From Paenibacillus silvisoli (GTDB lineage: Bacteria; Bacillota; Bacilli; Paenibacillales; Paenibacillaceae): a stretch of DNA of 64,000 nucleotides. Below, in pieces: positions 1 to 9,257 of the stretch. Below the pieces are notes generated by a model, which had not been told where the DNA came from, did not search any database, and worked only from the letters and a program-made list of their open reading frames with translations. Every line of letters begins with the position of its first letter. Positions within the stretch are counted from its first letter, which is position 1. The stretch lies in assembly GCF_030866765.1 (NCBI RefSeq), contig NZ_CP133017.1, positions 2,648,001 to 2,712,000 of the forward strand, in the 5' to 3' direction. A program made the translations under genes and the position numbers.

Positions 1-262
1 GCTGGTCGACGAGAAGGCGAAAAACCCGGATTACAAGGTACATGAGTTTTATTTGAAGGAATCGCTTATTCGCGGAATCGATCGTCTAACGGAGAAAGAG
101 AGAACCGTAATTTCTCTGTTCTACTATGAGGAGTTGTCACTGAGCGAAATCGCGGAAGTGATGTCATTGTCGCCTTCGCGGATCTCGCAGCTCCATTCCA
201 AAGCAATTTTGAGACTACGGGGTGCATTAGAAAAACAAAAGGACCAATTAATGCAGCATTAG
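1..262 (+). CDS. sigD: RNA polymerase sigma factor SigD/FliA, 3' end only
   Basis: The reading frame enters from the left edge (first full codon at 2) and stops at 262, leaving about 86 C-terminal residues. They form a sigma-70 region 4: the stretch from LTEKERTVISLFYYEE through LSLSEIAEVMSLSPSRISQ is the helix-turn-helix that reads the -35 element, followed by the typical AILRLR tail. The segment ending in VHEFYLKES matches the linker before region 4 in motility sigma factors. Position directly before a FapA gene and then rpsB-tsf matches the end of the B. subtilis fla/che operon, where sigD is the penultimate gene. Sigma-D drives late flagellar, chemotaxis and autolysin genes. The start and regions 1-3 lie outside the window, so the SigD assignment rests on the C-terminal domain plus context. 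Confidence 0.85.
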   Translation, partial: LVDEKAKNPDYKVHEFYLKESLIRGIDRLTEKERTVISLFYYEELSLSEIAEVMSLSPSRISQLHSKAILRLRGALEKQKDQLMQH

Positions 263-281
263 CGAATAAGGGGGGCCAGTT

Positions 282-1688
282 TTGTCTACGTCTGAAACAT
301 TACAATCACATCTAGTTGTTCAGCTTGCTCAAGATAAACTGACCGCTACGCTGCAGTTTAATGTTGCGGATGAAAAGTTTTCGTGCACGCAAGCTCAGCT
401 CGAGGAATTCATTAAAAGCCATGGCATTAAGACCGGCATCCGGCAGGATGTGCTCCGTCTGATTGCGATGAATCCGAGCGCGCATTTCTATAGCCAAAAC
501 GTGATCGCGCAAGGCGAGCCGCCGGTCAGCGGCCAGGACGGATACATCAGATATTCCTACGATATGAACGAAGGCGAATACCGCCCGGTAGAGATCGAAG
601 GCGGCAAGGTCGATTTTAAAGAAGTCACGCAGCTTAAAAATGTGAAACGAGGCCAGCTGCTTGCCGAGAAGGTCATGGCAACGGCAGGGAAAGACGGCGT
701 TGCGGTAACCGGCGAGCCGATCGCATGCCGAAACGGCAAGGAAGCGTACTTCAAGGTCGGTAAAAATGTCGTGCTGAATCCGGAGCAGACCGCCCTATAT
801 GCCACAATCGACGGTCTTGTCTCTTTCACGGACAAAAACAAAATCAACGTATTTCCGGTGTTCGAAGTGAACGGAGACGTCGATTACAAGGTCGGCAACA
901 TTGACTTTGTCGGTACGGTCGTCATTCGCGGCAACGTACTGACGGGCTTTAAAATAAAAGCTTCCGGCGACATCCGGATTGTTGGGGGCGTTGAAGGCGC
1001 CATCTTGGAATCCGACGGATCGATTGAAATTACAGGCGGCATTCTCGCCAGCAACAAAGGGTACATAAAAGCGTTACGCAACGTAAAAAGCACCTTTATT
1101 CAAGACAGCAACGTCACGGCAGGCGAGGATGTCATCGTCTCCCAGAGCATCATGCATTCGCAGGTGCGCGCGGGAAGAAACGTCATTTGCAGCGGGACGA
1201 AAGGTTTGATTGTCGGCGGACTTGTCCAAGCCGGGGACCGGGTCGTTGCCCGCACGATCGGCAATACGATGTCAACGGCAACGACGCTGGAAGTCGGCGT
1301 ACGTCCGGAATTGCGATCCGAACTCGCCGAGCTTCGGGCGCATAACAAGCTGTCGGCGGAAAATCTCGATAAAACGGAGAAAGCGCTCAATCTGCTGGAT
1401 CAATTGGCCGCGGCCGGTCAGCTATCGCAGGACAAATTGGCGCTTCGCGTGAAGCTCAGCTCGACGAAGCGGGCTACCATTGAAGAGATCGCTCTGGCTA
1501 AGCAGCGGGTGCTCGAAATCGAGAAATCGCTGGAAGACACGGATCGCGCAAAGGTCGATGTCGTGAATGTCATTTACGGCGGCACCAAAATCGTCATCGG
1601 CCGGTATACCCGTTTCGTAAAAGACGAAACCTCGCGCGTATCATTTCGTTATTCCGAAGGCGATATCATCATGGCTCCATACGTATAA
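282..1688 (+). CDS. FapA/DUF342 family polymer-forming-like protein
   Basis: 468 residues from a TTG at 282, chosen because a GGGGG-type ribosome binding site lies 7-11 bases upstream. The N-terminal 150 residues carry the FapA N-terminal region; residues about 200-340 are a glycine- and valine-rich repeating region (for example GTVVIRGNVLTG, ASGDIRIVGGVEGA, SDGSIEITGGILA) expected to fold as a right-handed beta-helix; residues about 345-430 look like a coiled coil (ELRSELAELRAHNKL onwards). FapA-family proteins (former DUF342) are widespread in Bacillota and Gammaproteobacteria; the biochemical role is not settled, with links to cell shape, flagellation and surface features. It lies only 19 bases after sigD, so it is probably in the motility operon. 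B. subtilis lacks this gene at this point. Confidence 0.8.
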   Translation: MSTSETLQSHLVVQLAQDKLTATLQFNVADEKFSCTQAQLEEFIKSHGIKTGIRQDVLRLIAMNPSAHFYSQNVIAQGEPPVSGQDGYIRYSYDMNEGEYRPVEIEGGKVDFKEVTQLKNVKRGQLLAEKVMATAGKDGVAVTGEPIACRNGKEAYFKVGKNVVLNPEQTALYATIDGLVSFTDKNKINVFPVFEVNGDVDYKVGNIDFVGTVVIRGNVLTGFKIKASGDIRIVGGVEGAILESDGSIEITGGILASNKGYIKALRNVKSTFIQDSNVTAGEDVIVSQSIMHSQVRAGRNVICSGTKGLIVGGLVQAGDRVVARTIGNTMSTATTLEVGVRPELRSELAELRAHNKLSAENLDKTEKALNLLDQLAAAGQLSQDKLALRVKLSSTKRATIEEIALAKQRVLEIEKSLEDTDRAKVDVVNVIYGGTKIVIGRYTRFVKDETSRVSFRYSEGDIIMAPYV

Positions 1689-1758
1689 GATCGGCAACGA
1701 GCTTGAAGTCTATCAGTAGTGAGTGTTTGACCAAACCCCCTATGACAGGAGGGACGGC

Positions 1759-2094
1759 ATGCCTTTTAAACCCATTGATTTTCAAATGTCGGTACCGCGT
1801 ACGCCGGATAACAGCTCGCAGCAGCAGCAGTTGAATCAACGTCCGATCGTCGAGCAAACGCGTCTGGAGCATGACTCGATCAAGCAAACGGAGCTCCAGC
1901 GAAGCCGCAATACCGCTGTGGAACAAAGCGCAGACAATAAAATCAAGGATAACCGGCAGCGCGACTCGCAAGGACAAGGACATTCAAGCCGCAAGAAGAA
2001 AGAGGACGACGATGCCGGTGCCGGCGGAGCGGAATCCGCCCAAGGCCAGCAGAAGCATCCTTATAAAGGAAAGCATATCGACATATCAATGTAG
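1759..2094 (+). CDS. Small Gln/Lys-rich hypothetical protein
   Basis: 111 residues from ATG 1759 (MPFKPIDFQMSVPRTPD), preceded by a strong AGGAGGG at about 1747. An in-frame upstream start at 1723 has no good ribosome binding site. No signal peptide or membrane segment. The N-terminal motif PxDFQxSxPRTPD is followed by a polar, probably disordered middle rich in Q, N, R and K and a basic end containing SRKKKEDDD and HPYKGKHIDISM. I do not recognise a characterised family; small proteins starting with a PIDxQxxxPRT motif recur beside sigD in Paenibacillus-like genomes as far as I recall. Placement between FapA and a SwrB-like membrane protein in the motility operon suggests a link with flagella or their regulation, which is inference only. 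Confidence 0.7.
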   Translation: MPFKPIDFQMSVPRTPDNSSQQQQLNQRPIVEQTRLEHDSIKQTELQRSRNTAVEQSADNKIKDNRQRDSQGQGHSSRKKKEDDDAGAGGAESAQGQQKHPYKGKHIDISM

Positions 2095-2118
2095 CGACGA
2101 AATTGCAGGTGAATGATG

Positions 2119-2733
2119 ATGGAATCATGGCAAACGATTATGCTCATCGGCGGGATCGTGGTCGTCTGCGCTGCCGTGCTGCCGCGACGGGCGGTTACCG
2201 TGAAGCAGGACGACTCTACCCAGACGGTTCGCAATATGGAAACGGCGCTGGAGCAGTTTATGGAGAATATGGAAGCCGATAACCGGGAGCTTGTCGATCT
2301 GGTAAGCAAGTCGACCAAAGAGTCGCAGCAGCAGACGAAAAAGCGCGATGAACGCATCGAGCAGCTGGAGAACCGCTGCGCGGAGCTCGAGCATCTGCTG
2401 AATGCGCAGTCGAAGATGTATGAAGCTGCAGCGGTTCAACAGCAGCAGCCTGCGCTTCAGGCGTCAAGCCTGCAGATTGTGCAACCTCACGCTTCTGTTC
2501 CCGTTCCTGTTCCTGCTCCGATGATCGAGCCGATTCAGGACGAAGCTGAAATCGAAGTCACCCAGCCCGAGGAGCCGAACTTATCGATCCGTCACCGTTA
2601 TGCGGAGCTGTTTGAGCTGTATCAAAGCGGGAAGTCGATCGATGCCATCGCGAAGAAGCTCGGCCGGAACAAAGGCGAAGTCCAGCTCATTCTGCAGCTG
2701 TCGAAGCAGGAGGAAGCAGCCCGCCATGAATAG
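2119..2733 (+). CDS. SwrB/YlxL-like membrane-anchored coiled-coil protein (DUF6115-type C-terminus)
   Basis: About 204 residues. Three in-frame ATGs stand in a row at 2113, 2116 and 2119; the last is best spaced from AGGTG at 2107. An N-terminal membrane helix (TIMLIGGIVVVCAAVL, about residues 6-21) is followed by a charged coiled coil (about 45-100, many E, Q, K), a Pro/Val/Gln linker (about 105-155) and a short C-terminal helical module (YAELFELYQSGKSIDAIAKK, then LGRNKGEVQLILQLSKQ) resembling a helix-turn-helix with the GEVxLIL ending of the DUF6115 family. Topology and position equal those of swrB (ylxL), the last gene of the B. subtilis fla/che operon, which promotes flagellar assembly through the FliP export gate. 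Primary similarity outside the C-terminal module looks low, so functional equivalence is inferred from position and architecture. Confidence 0.65.
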   Translation: MESWQTIMLIGGIVVVCAAVLPRRAVTVKQDDSTQTVRNMETALEQFMENMEADNRELVDLVSKSTKESQQQTKKRDERIEQLENRCAELEHLLNAQSKMYEAAAVQQQQPALQASSLQIVQPHASVPVPVPAPMIEPIQDEAEIEVTQPEEPNLSIRHRYAELFELYQSGKSIDAIAKKLGRNKGEVQLILQLSKQEEAARHE

Positions 2734-3295
2734 ACGAATCTTTCTGTTTGGTCTCGGAACCGGCATCATTATTGGCGCAGCGCTGCTTCAGCTGATGATC
2801 ATCGGCGAGAAGCAGGTCAATATGCCGGATCCGCTTGCCCAAGACAGCTCAGAGCAGGTCACTTACACGCAGGAAGAGCTGGATAAAGCGGTTGCGGACG
2901 AGCGTAAACAGGTGGAGGACGAGCTGAAGCAGCAGCCTGCGAAACAACAGGAGCAGCAGCAGGAGCCTCCGCAGAGCGAGGACAAGCAAACAAGCGAAGC
3001 CGCGCCGGTTAACGAGGCGAGTAAGGACGACAAGGCGGACTCGAAAGCGGAAGCGGAAGCCAAATCGACCGTCGTGCGTATTCCGCCGAACTCCAGCGTA
3101 ACGGAGACGGCCGATATTTTGAAAGCAAAAGGCGTCATTACCGACAAGCAGGCTTTTATCGACCTGATGCGTACCACGAAGCTGCGCGCGGGTTATTTTG
3201 CTTTTAAAGCCGGGTTATCGCTGGAGCAGGTCCGCAAAGTAATCACGAGCAGGCCTAATGCTTCCGCCGCGGATTTGCCGGCTTCGGACAAGTAA
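2726..3295 (+). CDS. Membrane-anchored protein with MltG/YceG-like LysM-type module
   Basis: 189 residues from ATG 2726, overlapping the preceding stop by 8 bases with GGAGG at 2709 inside the upstream gene, so the two are translationally coupled. A longer frame from 2600 exists but only repeats the upstream gene out of frame. Layout: N-terminal membrane helix (FLFGLGTGIIIGAALLQLMI), a long highly charged E/K/Q linker (about 40-110), and a C-terminal 60-residue module (VVRIPPNSSVTETADILKAK to SLEQVRKVITSRP) that resembles the LysM-like domain preceding the catalytic domain in the lytic transglycosylase MltG/YceG. The catalytic domain is absent, so enzymatic activity is not expected. It could be a peptidoglycan- or envelope-sensing protein of the motility operon. 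Last gene before the rpsB promoter. Confidence 0.6.
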   Translation: MNRRIFLFGLGTGIIIGAALLQLMIIGEKQVNMPDPLAQDSSEQVTYTQEELDKAVADERKQVEDELKQQPAKQQEQQQEPPQSEDKQTSEAAPVNEASKDDKADSKAEAEAKSTVVRIPPNSSVTETADILKAKGVITDKQAFIDLMRTTKLRAGYFAFKAGLSLEQVRKVITSRPNASAADLPASDK

Positions 3296-3337
3296 AAAGG
3301 CTTATCCAAAAAAGAGTGCGAATCCTGTCAAACGAGG

Positions 3338-3367
3338 TTGCAAGCTAGCATATAGATGTGGTATAGT
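3338..3367 (+). promoter_or_regulatory. Sigma-A promoter of rpsB
   Basis: TTGCAA at 3338-3343, an 18-base spacer, then TATAGT at 3362-3367. The site falls in the 201-base gap between the SwrB/MltG-like genes and rpsB and would give a transcript with a leader of about 120 bases. Confidence 0.6.
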
Positions 3368-3375
3368 AATTGACG

Positions 3376-3441
3376 GTGTTAAAAACACACGCCGATTAAT
3401 TTCGTCATTGGTGCTTCGACCCGGTCGGAGTGATGACGAAA
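3376..3441 (+). promoter_or_regulatory. Structured rpsB leader (candidate S2 autoregulatory RNA)
   Basis: The rpsB leader contains a small hairpin (GTGTT at 3376 with AACAC at 3384) and then a long one: TTTCGTCAT at 3400-3408 pairs perfectly with ATGACGAAA at 3433-3441, and inside it CTTCGAC at 3414-3420 pairs with GTCGGAG at 3424-3430 through one G-U. A ribosomal S2 leader that binds the protein is known by comparative work in several bacterial groups; whether this one belongs to that family cannot be decided by eye. Confidence 0.5.
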
Positions 3442-3496
3442 GATGCGATTGGCGGAGGTAACCACTAAAAACCATTTAACAGGAGGTGTTGAAGAG

Positions 3497-4195
3497 ATGG
3501 CGGTAATTTCCATGAAGCAGCTTCTAGAAGCTGGGGTACACTTCGGTCACCAAACTCGTCGTTGGAACCCTAAAATGGATCGTTATATCTTCACAGAACG
3601 TAACGGGATCTACATTATTGACTTGCAAAAAACAGTTAAGAAAGTCGAAGAAGCTTACAACTTCGTACGTTCGATCGGCGAAGAAGGCGGAACGATTCTC
3701 TTCGTAGGTACTAAGAAACAAGCGCAAGATTCGGTTAAAGAAGAAGCAGAGCGTTGCGGCAACTTCTACATCAACCAACGTTGGCTCGGCGGCACGCTGA
3801 CTAACTTCTCGACGATCCAAAAGCGTATCGATCGTCTGAAAACGCTCGAGAAATGGGAAGAGGACGGCACGTTCGACGTTCTTCCTAAGAAAGAGGTTAT
3901 CATTCTCCGTAAAGAGAAAGATCGTCTTGAAAAATTCCTCGGCGGTATCAAAGGCATGAGAGGTCTGCCAAGCGCACTGTTCGTCATCGACCCGCGCAAA
4001 GAGCGCATCGCGGTTGCTGAAGCACGCAAACTTGGTATCCCAATCGTTGGTATCGTTGATACAAACTGCGATCCGGACGAAATCGACTACGTTATCCCTG
4101 GTAACGACGATGCAATCCGTGCAGTTAAATTGCTGACAGCGAAAATGGCTGATGCAATCGTTGAATCCCGCCAAGGCGAAGTGACAACGGCTTAA
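3497..4195 (+). CDS. rpsB: 30S ribosomal protein S2
   Basis: 232 residues from ATG 3497 ([19 protein letters not shown]) behind AGGAGGTG at 3481. The family signatures are complete: [15 protein letters not shown] near the start, FVGTKKQA around residue 67, [12 protein letters not shown] around 90, and [12 protein letters not shown] around 155. Length is normal (B. subtilis S2 is 246 residues); the C-terminal tail is slightly shorter. S2 joins the 30S subunit late, between head and body, and is needed for Shine-Dalgarno interaction. Followed by an intrinsic terminator and tsf, the usual bacterial pairing. An upstream in-frame extension to 3443 has no support. Confidence 0.99.
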   Translation: MAVISMKQLLEAGVHFGHQTRRWNPKMDRYIFTERNGIYIIDLQKTVKKVEEAYNFVRSIGEEGGTILFVGTKKQAQDSVKEEAERCGNFYINQRWLGGTLTNFSTIQKRIDRLKTLEKWEEDGTFDVLPKKEVIILRKEKDRLEKFLGGIKGMRGLPSALFVIDPRKERIAVAEARKLGIPIVGIVDTNCDPDEIDYVIPGNDDAIRAVKLLTAKMADAIVESRQGEVTTA

Positions 4196-4215
4196 TCGAA
4201 TTACGATATGACTGA

Positions 4216-4259
4216 AAAGGGTGGTCAGAAGGTGCATAACCTCTCACCGCCCTTTTTTT
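4216..4259 (+). terminator. Intrinsic terminator between rpsB and tsf
   Basis: AAAGGGTGGT at 4216-4225 pairs with ACCGCCCTTT at 4246-4255 (one G-U), followed by seven T residues. Partial read-through probably sets the rpsB:tsf ratio, since no clear promoter is visible in front of tsf. Confidence 0.8.
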
Positions 4260-4302
4260 GAATGTAATACTCCAAAATCAACCATTTCAGGAGGTTTCCA
4301 TC

Positions 4303-4953
4303 ATGGCAGTTAGTGCTAGTGCAGTAAAAGAATTGCGTGAAAGAACAGGCGCAGGTATGCTGGATTGCAAAAAAGCGCTTGACGAAACGAACGGCGACAT
4401 CGCGAAAGCGATCGACTTGCTTCGTGAAAAAGGTCTTTCGGCAGCAGCGAACAAAGCGGGCCGTGTAGCTACAGAAGGTACAGTAGAGTCCTACATCCAT
4501 GCCGGCGGCCGTATCGGCGTACTGGTTGAAATCAACTGCGAAACCGACTTCGTAGGTAAAACAGAACAATTCCGCGAGTTCGCTCGCGACATCGCTATGC
4601 AAATCGCAGCTGCAAACCCTAAGTTCGTTAGCCGCGACGAAGTTTCCCAAGATGAACTGGACAAAGAGCGCGAAATCTTGAAGGCGCAAGCGCTGAACGA
4701 AGGCAAGCCTGAGAAAATCGTTGAAAAAATGGTTGAAGGCCGTATCAGCAAATACTACGAAGAATATTGTTTGCTTGAGCAAGCGTTCATTAAAGATCCA
4801 GACAAAACAATCCATACGCTGCTGAAAGAGAAAATCAGCACAATTGGAGAGAATATCTCTATCCGTCGTTTCGCTCGTTTCGAGCTTGGCGAAGGCCTTG
4901 AGAAAAAAGAAGACAACTTCGTTCAAGAAGTTATGTCGCAAGCTAAATTGTAA
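4303..4953 (+). CDS. tsf: Translation elongation factor Ts
   Basis: 216 residues from ATG 4303 behind CAGGAGG at 4288. The N-terminal UBA-like domain ([20 protein letters not shown], about residues 8-27) is followed by the core with the EF-Tu contact motif ETDFVG at about 79-84. The protein is the short form typical of Paenibacillaceae (B. subtilis 293 residues): one coiled-coil/dimerisation subdomain is reduced and the C-terminal ends with [20 protein letters not shown]-Ts is the nucleotide exchange factor that recycles EF-Tu-GDP. It follows rpsB across a terminator and precedes pyrH. Confidence 0.98.
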   Translation: MAVSASAVKELRERTGAGMLDCKKALDETNGDIAKAIDLLREKGLSAAANKAGRVATEGTVESYIHAGGRIGVLVEINCETDFVGKTEQFREFARDIAMQIAAANPKFVSRDEVSQDELDKEREILKAQALNEGKPEKIVEKMVEGRISKYYEEYCLLEQAFIKDPDKTIHTLLKEKISTIGENISIRRFARFELGEGLEKKEDNFVQEVMSQAKL

Positions 4954-4971
4954 TCCGAACGCAAGTAGCGG

Positions 4972-5008
4972 GGCGGGGCGTTCGCCCCGCCTATTTCCTA
5001 TAAATAGG
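4972..5008 (+). terminator. GC-rich hairpin plus second hairpin after tsf
   Basis: GGCGGGGC at 4972-4979 pairs with GCCCCGCC at 4984-4991 around a 4-base loop. It is followed by a second inverted repeat, CCTATTT with AAATAGG (about 4990-5008). The T-tract is weak, so this may be a partial terminator or a 3'-end stabilising structure rather than a full stop. Confidence 0.5.
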
Positions 5009-5062
5009 TCTAAATTTCTGTTACAGTATGCGGCCTTTAAACAAAGTTAAAGATGGAGGTAG

Positions 5063-5799
<737 letters not shown>

Positions 5800-5800
<1 letters not shown>

Positions 5801-6354
5801 TGCCACAGTCCATCAAGAAGAATGCCGAAGAACGCATGGAGAAAGCGATCGGCGCCCTGAAGCGCGATCTCTCAACGCTTCGCGCGGGCCGCGCGACTCC
5901 GGCGCTGCTCGACCGGATCCAAGTTGAATATTACGGCGCGTTAACGCCGCTGAACCAGCTGGCTAACATCAATACGCCTGATTCGCGTACGCTCATGATT
6001 CAGCCATGGGATAAGTCGTCCCTGGCGACGATCGAGAAAGCGATTATGAAATCCGATCTCGGCTTGACGCCTTCCAACGACGGCACCACCATTCGTCTCA
6101 GCATTCCGATGCTTACGGAAGAGCGCCGTATGGAGCTTGTGAAAATGACGAAGAAATTCGGCGAAGAGGCGAAAGTGGCGATCCGGAACGTTCGCCGCGA
6201 CGCAAACGACGATATTAAGAAGCTTGAGAAAACCGAGCTTTCCGAAGACGAGTCGCGCCGTCACCAAGACGACGTACAGAAGTCGACGGATAAATTCATC
6301 GCAGAGGTCGAGAAAGTGCTCGCTGCGAAAGAGAAAGATATTATGGAAGTCTAA
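5800..6354 (+). CDS. frr: Ribosome recycling factor
   Basis: 184 residues beginning at an ATG that overlaps the pyrH stop (TAATG). The sequence shows both RRF domains: the long three-helix bundle ([20 protein letters not shown] and [16 protein letters not shown]) and the beta-rich head ([27 protein letters not shown]). Normal length. With EF-G it splits post-termination ribosomes. Translation is probably coupled to pyrH. A short GC hairpin lies shortly after the stop (about 6369-6386), before uppS. Confidence 0.99.
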
Positions 6355-6426
6355 TGCAAGCTCTCCGGCCCCTCCGAATGGTGGGGTTTGTTGCATAAAT
6401 CAACGTTAGCGTGGGAGGACGAGCAT

Positions 6427-7194
6427 GTGTTACAGCGATTGAGGGCTTTATTCGGCAAAGCGTCTGCGAAACCGACTTCGCCGGCGCTTGATCCGGATGC
6501 CATCCCGAAGCATATTGCCATCATTATGGACGGTAACGGCAGATGGGCGAAGAGCAGAGGATTACCTCGTATGGCCGGCCATCATTCCGGCATGAAGACG
6601 GTCAAACGAATTACGATGGCGGCAGACCGGCTTGGCGTTAGATATTTGACGCTTTACGCCTTCTCTACGGAAAATTGGAAGCGGCCGAAGGCCGAAGTGG
6701 AGTTTCTGATGAAGCTGCCGCAGGAGTTTCTTTCCATTGAGCTGAAGGATCTCATTGAGAATAACGTACAGGTTCGGATGATGGGGCATAAAGGGGATTT
6801 GCCGGACCATACGCTGCGAGCGGTTGAAGAGGCGATTGCCCAAACCGCGAACAATGATGGTTTAGTGCTCAACTTTGCATTGAATTACGGCAGCCGCAAA
6901 GAAATGATCGAAGCGGTGCGCCATATCGGTCAATCGGTCAGCGAAGGCAAGCTTTCGCCGGATGACATTACCGAAGCGACGATGGAGGAGCATCTCCTCT
7001 CTGCAGGCATTCCGGATCCGGACTTGCTTATTCGTACGAGCGGCGAGCTTCGGCTAAGCAATTTCATGCTATGGCAGCTCGCTTACAGCGAAATGTGGTT
7101 TACAGACGTTTATTGGCCTGAGTTTACCGAGGAGCATTTTTACGAAGCCGTCCGCGAATATCAGCGGCGCGGCCGACGCTACGGTGGACTGTAA
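6427..7194 (+). CDS. uppS: Isoprenyl (undecaprenyl) pyrophosphate synthase
   Basis: 255 residues from a GTG at 6427, selected because GGGAGGA sits at 6413-6419; an in-frame TTG at 6388 lacks a ribosome binding site. Cis-prenyltransferase hallmarks: HIAIIMDGNGRWAK with the catalytic Asp at about residue 35, the ENWKRP region, and the C-terminal RTSGELRLSNFMLWQ with E(L)WP-type end. It condenses isopentenyl units onto farnesyl diphosphate to make C55-PP, the lipid carrier for peptidoglycan and teichoic acid precursors. The neighbouring dxr supplies isoprenoid units, and cdsA starts 27 bases downstream. Confidence 0.97.
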   Translation: MLQRLRALFGKASAKPTSPALDPDAIPKHIAIIMDGNGRWAKSRGLPRMAGHHSGMKTVKRITMAADRLGVRYLTLYAFSTENWKRPKAEVEFLMKLPQEFLSIELKDLIENNVQVRMMGHKGDLPDHTLRAVEEAIAQTANNDGLVLNFALNYGSRKEMIEAVRHIGQSVSEGKLSPDDITEATMEEHLLSAGIPDPDLLIRTSGELRLSNFMLWQLAYSEMWFTDVYWPEFTEEHFYEAVREYQRRGRRYGGL

Positions 7195-7221
7195 ACGGCC
7201 GTACTGGAGCGTGTCTTTCGG

Positions 7222-8016
7222 GTGAAACAACGTATAATTACCGGCGTCATTGGCGGCGCGGCATTTATCTTTTTAACTGTACTCGGCGGATGGTTTTTCT
7301 TTGCACTCCTCCTTTTACTAGCCATTATCGGATTCAAGGAATATACACGGATGAATGGCGTCTCCGCCACGCATCCGTTATCTTTAATTGGGTTTGCAGG
7401 GATGCTCGTCCTTTTCATTCCATGGAATGATTTTGGATGGGAATCGCCTGCGGCGATACATACGCTTTGGTTCTTGATGTTTTTGCTGTTTACGGTTACC
7501 GTTCTGACGAAAAACGCGATTACGATCGACGGCGCTGCTTTGATGCTTCTTGGCGCCCTTTATGTAGGCTACGGCTTCCATGCCATGTACGAAGTCCGTA
7601 ATGCGGACTCCCATGGGCTGCTCACCACCTGCATGGCGTTCGGAGCGATTTGGGCGTCGGATATCGGCGCGTATTTCACGGGACGGGCGATTGGCAAGCG
7701 TAAGCTTTGGCCGTCGATCAGCCCAAACAAGACGATAGAAGGCTCGATTGGCGGTATTGTGCTAGCACTTGCCATCGCAGTCGTTTTTGCATTGGTTTAT
7801 CCCGATATCATCACGATCGGTCGGGCGCTGTTAATCGGTCTGATCGCAGCCGTAGCGGGTCAGCTCGGAGATTTGATTCAGTCTGCGTACAAACGGATAC
7901 GAGGAATTAAGGATACAGGTACGCTGCTGCCAGGTCATGGCGGCGTACTCGACCGCTGCGACAGCTGGCTGATCGTGTTTCCGCTGCTCGTCATGACCGA
8001 TTTGCTTCCGCTCTGA
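7222..8016 (+). CDS. cdsA: Phosphatidate cytidylyltransferase (CDP-diacylglycerol synthase)
   Basis: 264 residues from GTG 7222. A polytopic membrane protein with about seven hydrophobic segments (first two between residues 6 and 40). The CDP-DAG synthase signature is present near the C-terminus: SAYKRIRGIKDTG followed by LPGHGGVLDRCDS, with the conserved Lys-Asp and His-Gly-Gly residues for Mg/CTP binding. It makes CDP-diacylglycerol from phosphatidate and CTP, the substrate for PgsA, encoded later in this window. uppS-cdsA-dxr-rasP is the common bacterial order. The ribosome binding site is weak (GGAGC), suggesting coupling to uppS. Confidence 0.97.
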   Translation: MKQRIITGVIGGAAFIFLTVLGGWFFFALLLLLAIIGFKEYTRMNGVSATHPLSLIGFAGMLVLFIPWNDFGWESPAAIHTLWFLMFLLFTVTVLTKNAITIDGAALMLLGALYVGYGFHAMYEVRNADSHGLLTTCMAFGAIWASDIGAYFTGRAIGKRKLWPSISPNKTIEGSIGGIVLALAIAVVFALVYPDIITIGRALLIGLIAAVAGQLGDLIQSAYKRIRGIKDTGTLLPGHGGVLDRCDSWLIVFPLLVMTDLLPL

Positions 8017-8038
8017 ACATGAGGAGGAGGACCCATCA

Positions 8039-9178
8039 TTGAAAAAGATTACGATTCTAGGCTCCACCGGGTCGATCGGGACGCAAACGTTGGATATTAT
8101 CGGCCATGAGCCGGACCGGTACCAGGTTGAAGGGTTGTCGGCCGGCACGAATGTGCAGCTGTTGATCGAGCAAGCGAACCGGTTTAAGCCGAAGAGCGTC
8201 TGCGTCGCCACGCGAGAGCTGGCGGATGAAGCGCGCGTCCATCTCCCGCTCGGCACGAAAGTGCTGTACGGAAACGACGGGCTTATCGAGCTTGCCGCCG
8301 ACAACGAGGCGGATACGGTCGTCACCGCGATCGTCGGAAGCAGGGGGCTCGAGGCAACATTGGCCGCTATCGACGCAGGCAAACATATCGGCCTTGCCAA
8401 TAAAGAAACGCTCGTTACCGCAGGTCATATCGTGATGCGAAGAGCGGCAGAACGCGGCGTATCCATCCTGCCGATCGACAGCGAGCATTCCGCGATCTTT
8501 CAATGCTTGAACGGCGAGCGCCGCAGCGATGTTCATCGCATAACGTTAACCGCTTCAGGCGGCTCGTTCCGGGACCGGACGCGAGCCGAGCTGGAAGGCG
8601 TGACGGTTGCTCAAGCGCTGAATCATCCAAACTGGTCCATGGGCGCGAAAATTACGATCGATTCGGCGACAATGGCGAATAAGGGCCTCGAGGTCATTGA
8701 AGCGCATTGGCTGTTCGATCTAGCCTATAATCAAATCGATGTCATCATCCATCCGGAGAGCATCATTCACTCGTATGTCGAATTTGTCGATCATAGCATT
8801 ATTGCGCAGCTCGGCCTGCCGGATATGCGCGTGCCGATTCAGTACGCGCTGACGTACCCGGAACGCAGGCCGACGCCGACCGAATCGCTGAACTTGGCCA
8901 AGCTGTCGAAGCTTCATTTCCGCGAAATGGATTTTGACCGTTACCCATGCCTTCGATTCGCATACGAGAGCGGTCAAGCGGGACAATCCGCGCCGACCGT
9001 ATTCAATGCCGCGAACGAGACGGCGGTAGCTCGATTCCTTGCCGGGGAAATTACGTTCTTGGAGATCGAATCCGTCATCGCAACCGTATTGGATCGTCAT
9101 CAGCTCGTCGACGTGCCGGATGTCGCATCGATCGCAGCCGTAGATGCTTGGGCAAGGAGAGAAGCGTCGAGCATCTAG
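8039..9178 (+). CDS. dxr: 1-deoxy-D-xylulose 5-phosphate reductoisomerase
   Basis: 379 residues from TTG 8039 behind GAGGAGGAGG. The NADPH-binding loop GSTGSIGTQTLDI starts at residue 8; the metal-binding region LPIDSEHSAIFQCL and the catalytic loop NHPNWSMGAKITIDSA are intact; the C-terminal four-helix bundle is complete. It converts DXP to MEP, the first committed step of the non-mevalonate isoprenoid pathway, feeding UppS next door. Length is normal for the family. Confidence 0.98.
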   Translation: MKKITILGSTGSIGTQTLDIIGHEPDRYQVEGLSAGTNVQLLIEQANRFKPKSVCVATRELADEARVHLPLGTKVLYGNDGLIELAADNEADTVVTAIVGSRGLEATLAAIDAGKHIGLANKETLVTAGHIVMRRAAERGVSILPIDSEHSAIFQCLNGERRSDVHRITLTASGGSFRDRTRAELEGVTVAQALNHPNWSMGAKITIDSATMANKGLEVIEAHWLFDLAYNQIDVIIHPESIIHSYVEFVDHSIIAQLGLPDMRVPIQYALTYPERRPTPTESLNLAKLSKLHFREMDFDRYPCLRFAYESGQAGQSAPTVFNAANETAVARFLAGEITFLEIESVIATVLDRHQLVDVPDVASIAAVDAWARREASSI

Positions 9179-9257
9179 CCGGTGGTTCTCTTGTATCGAA
9201 CGGGAGAATAATGATAATCTAAGTACAGGCCGTTACGAACAGGAGGCAAGGGGAACG

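Noticed and set aside
6388-6426. TTG start for uppS
   Set aside because: No ribosome binding site in front; GTG 6427 is properly spaced from GGGAGGA.
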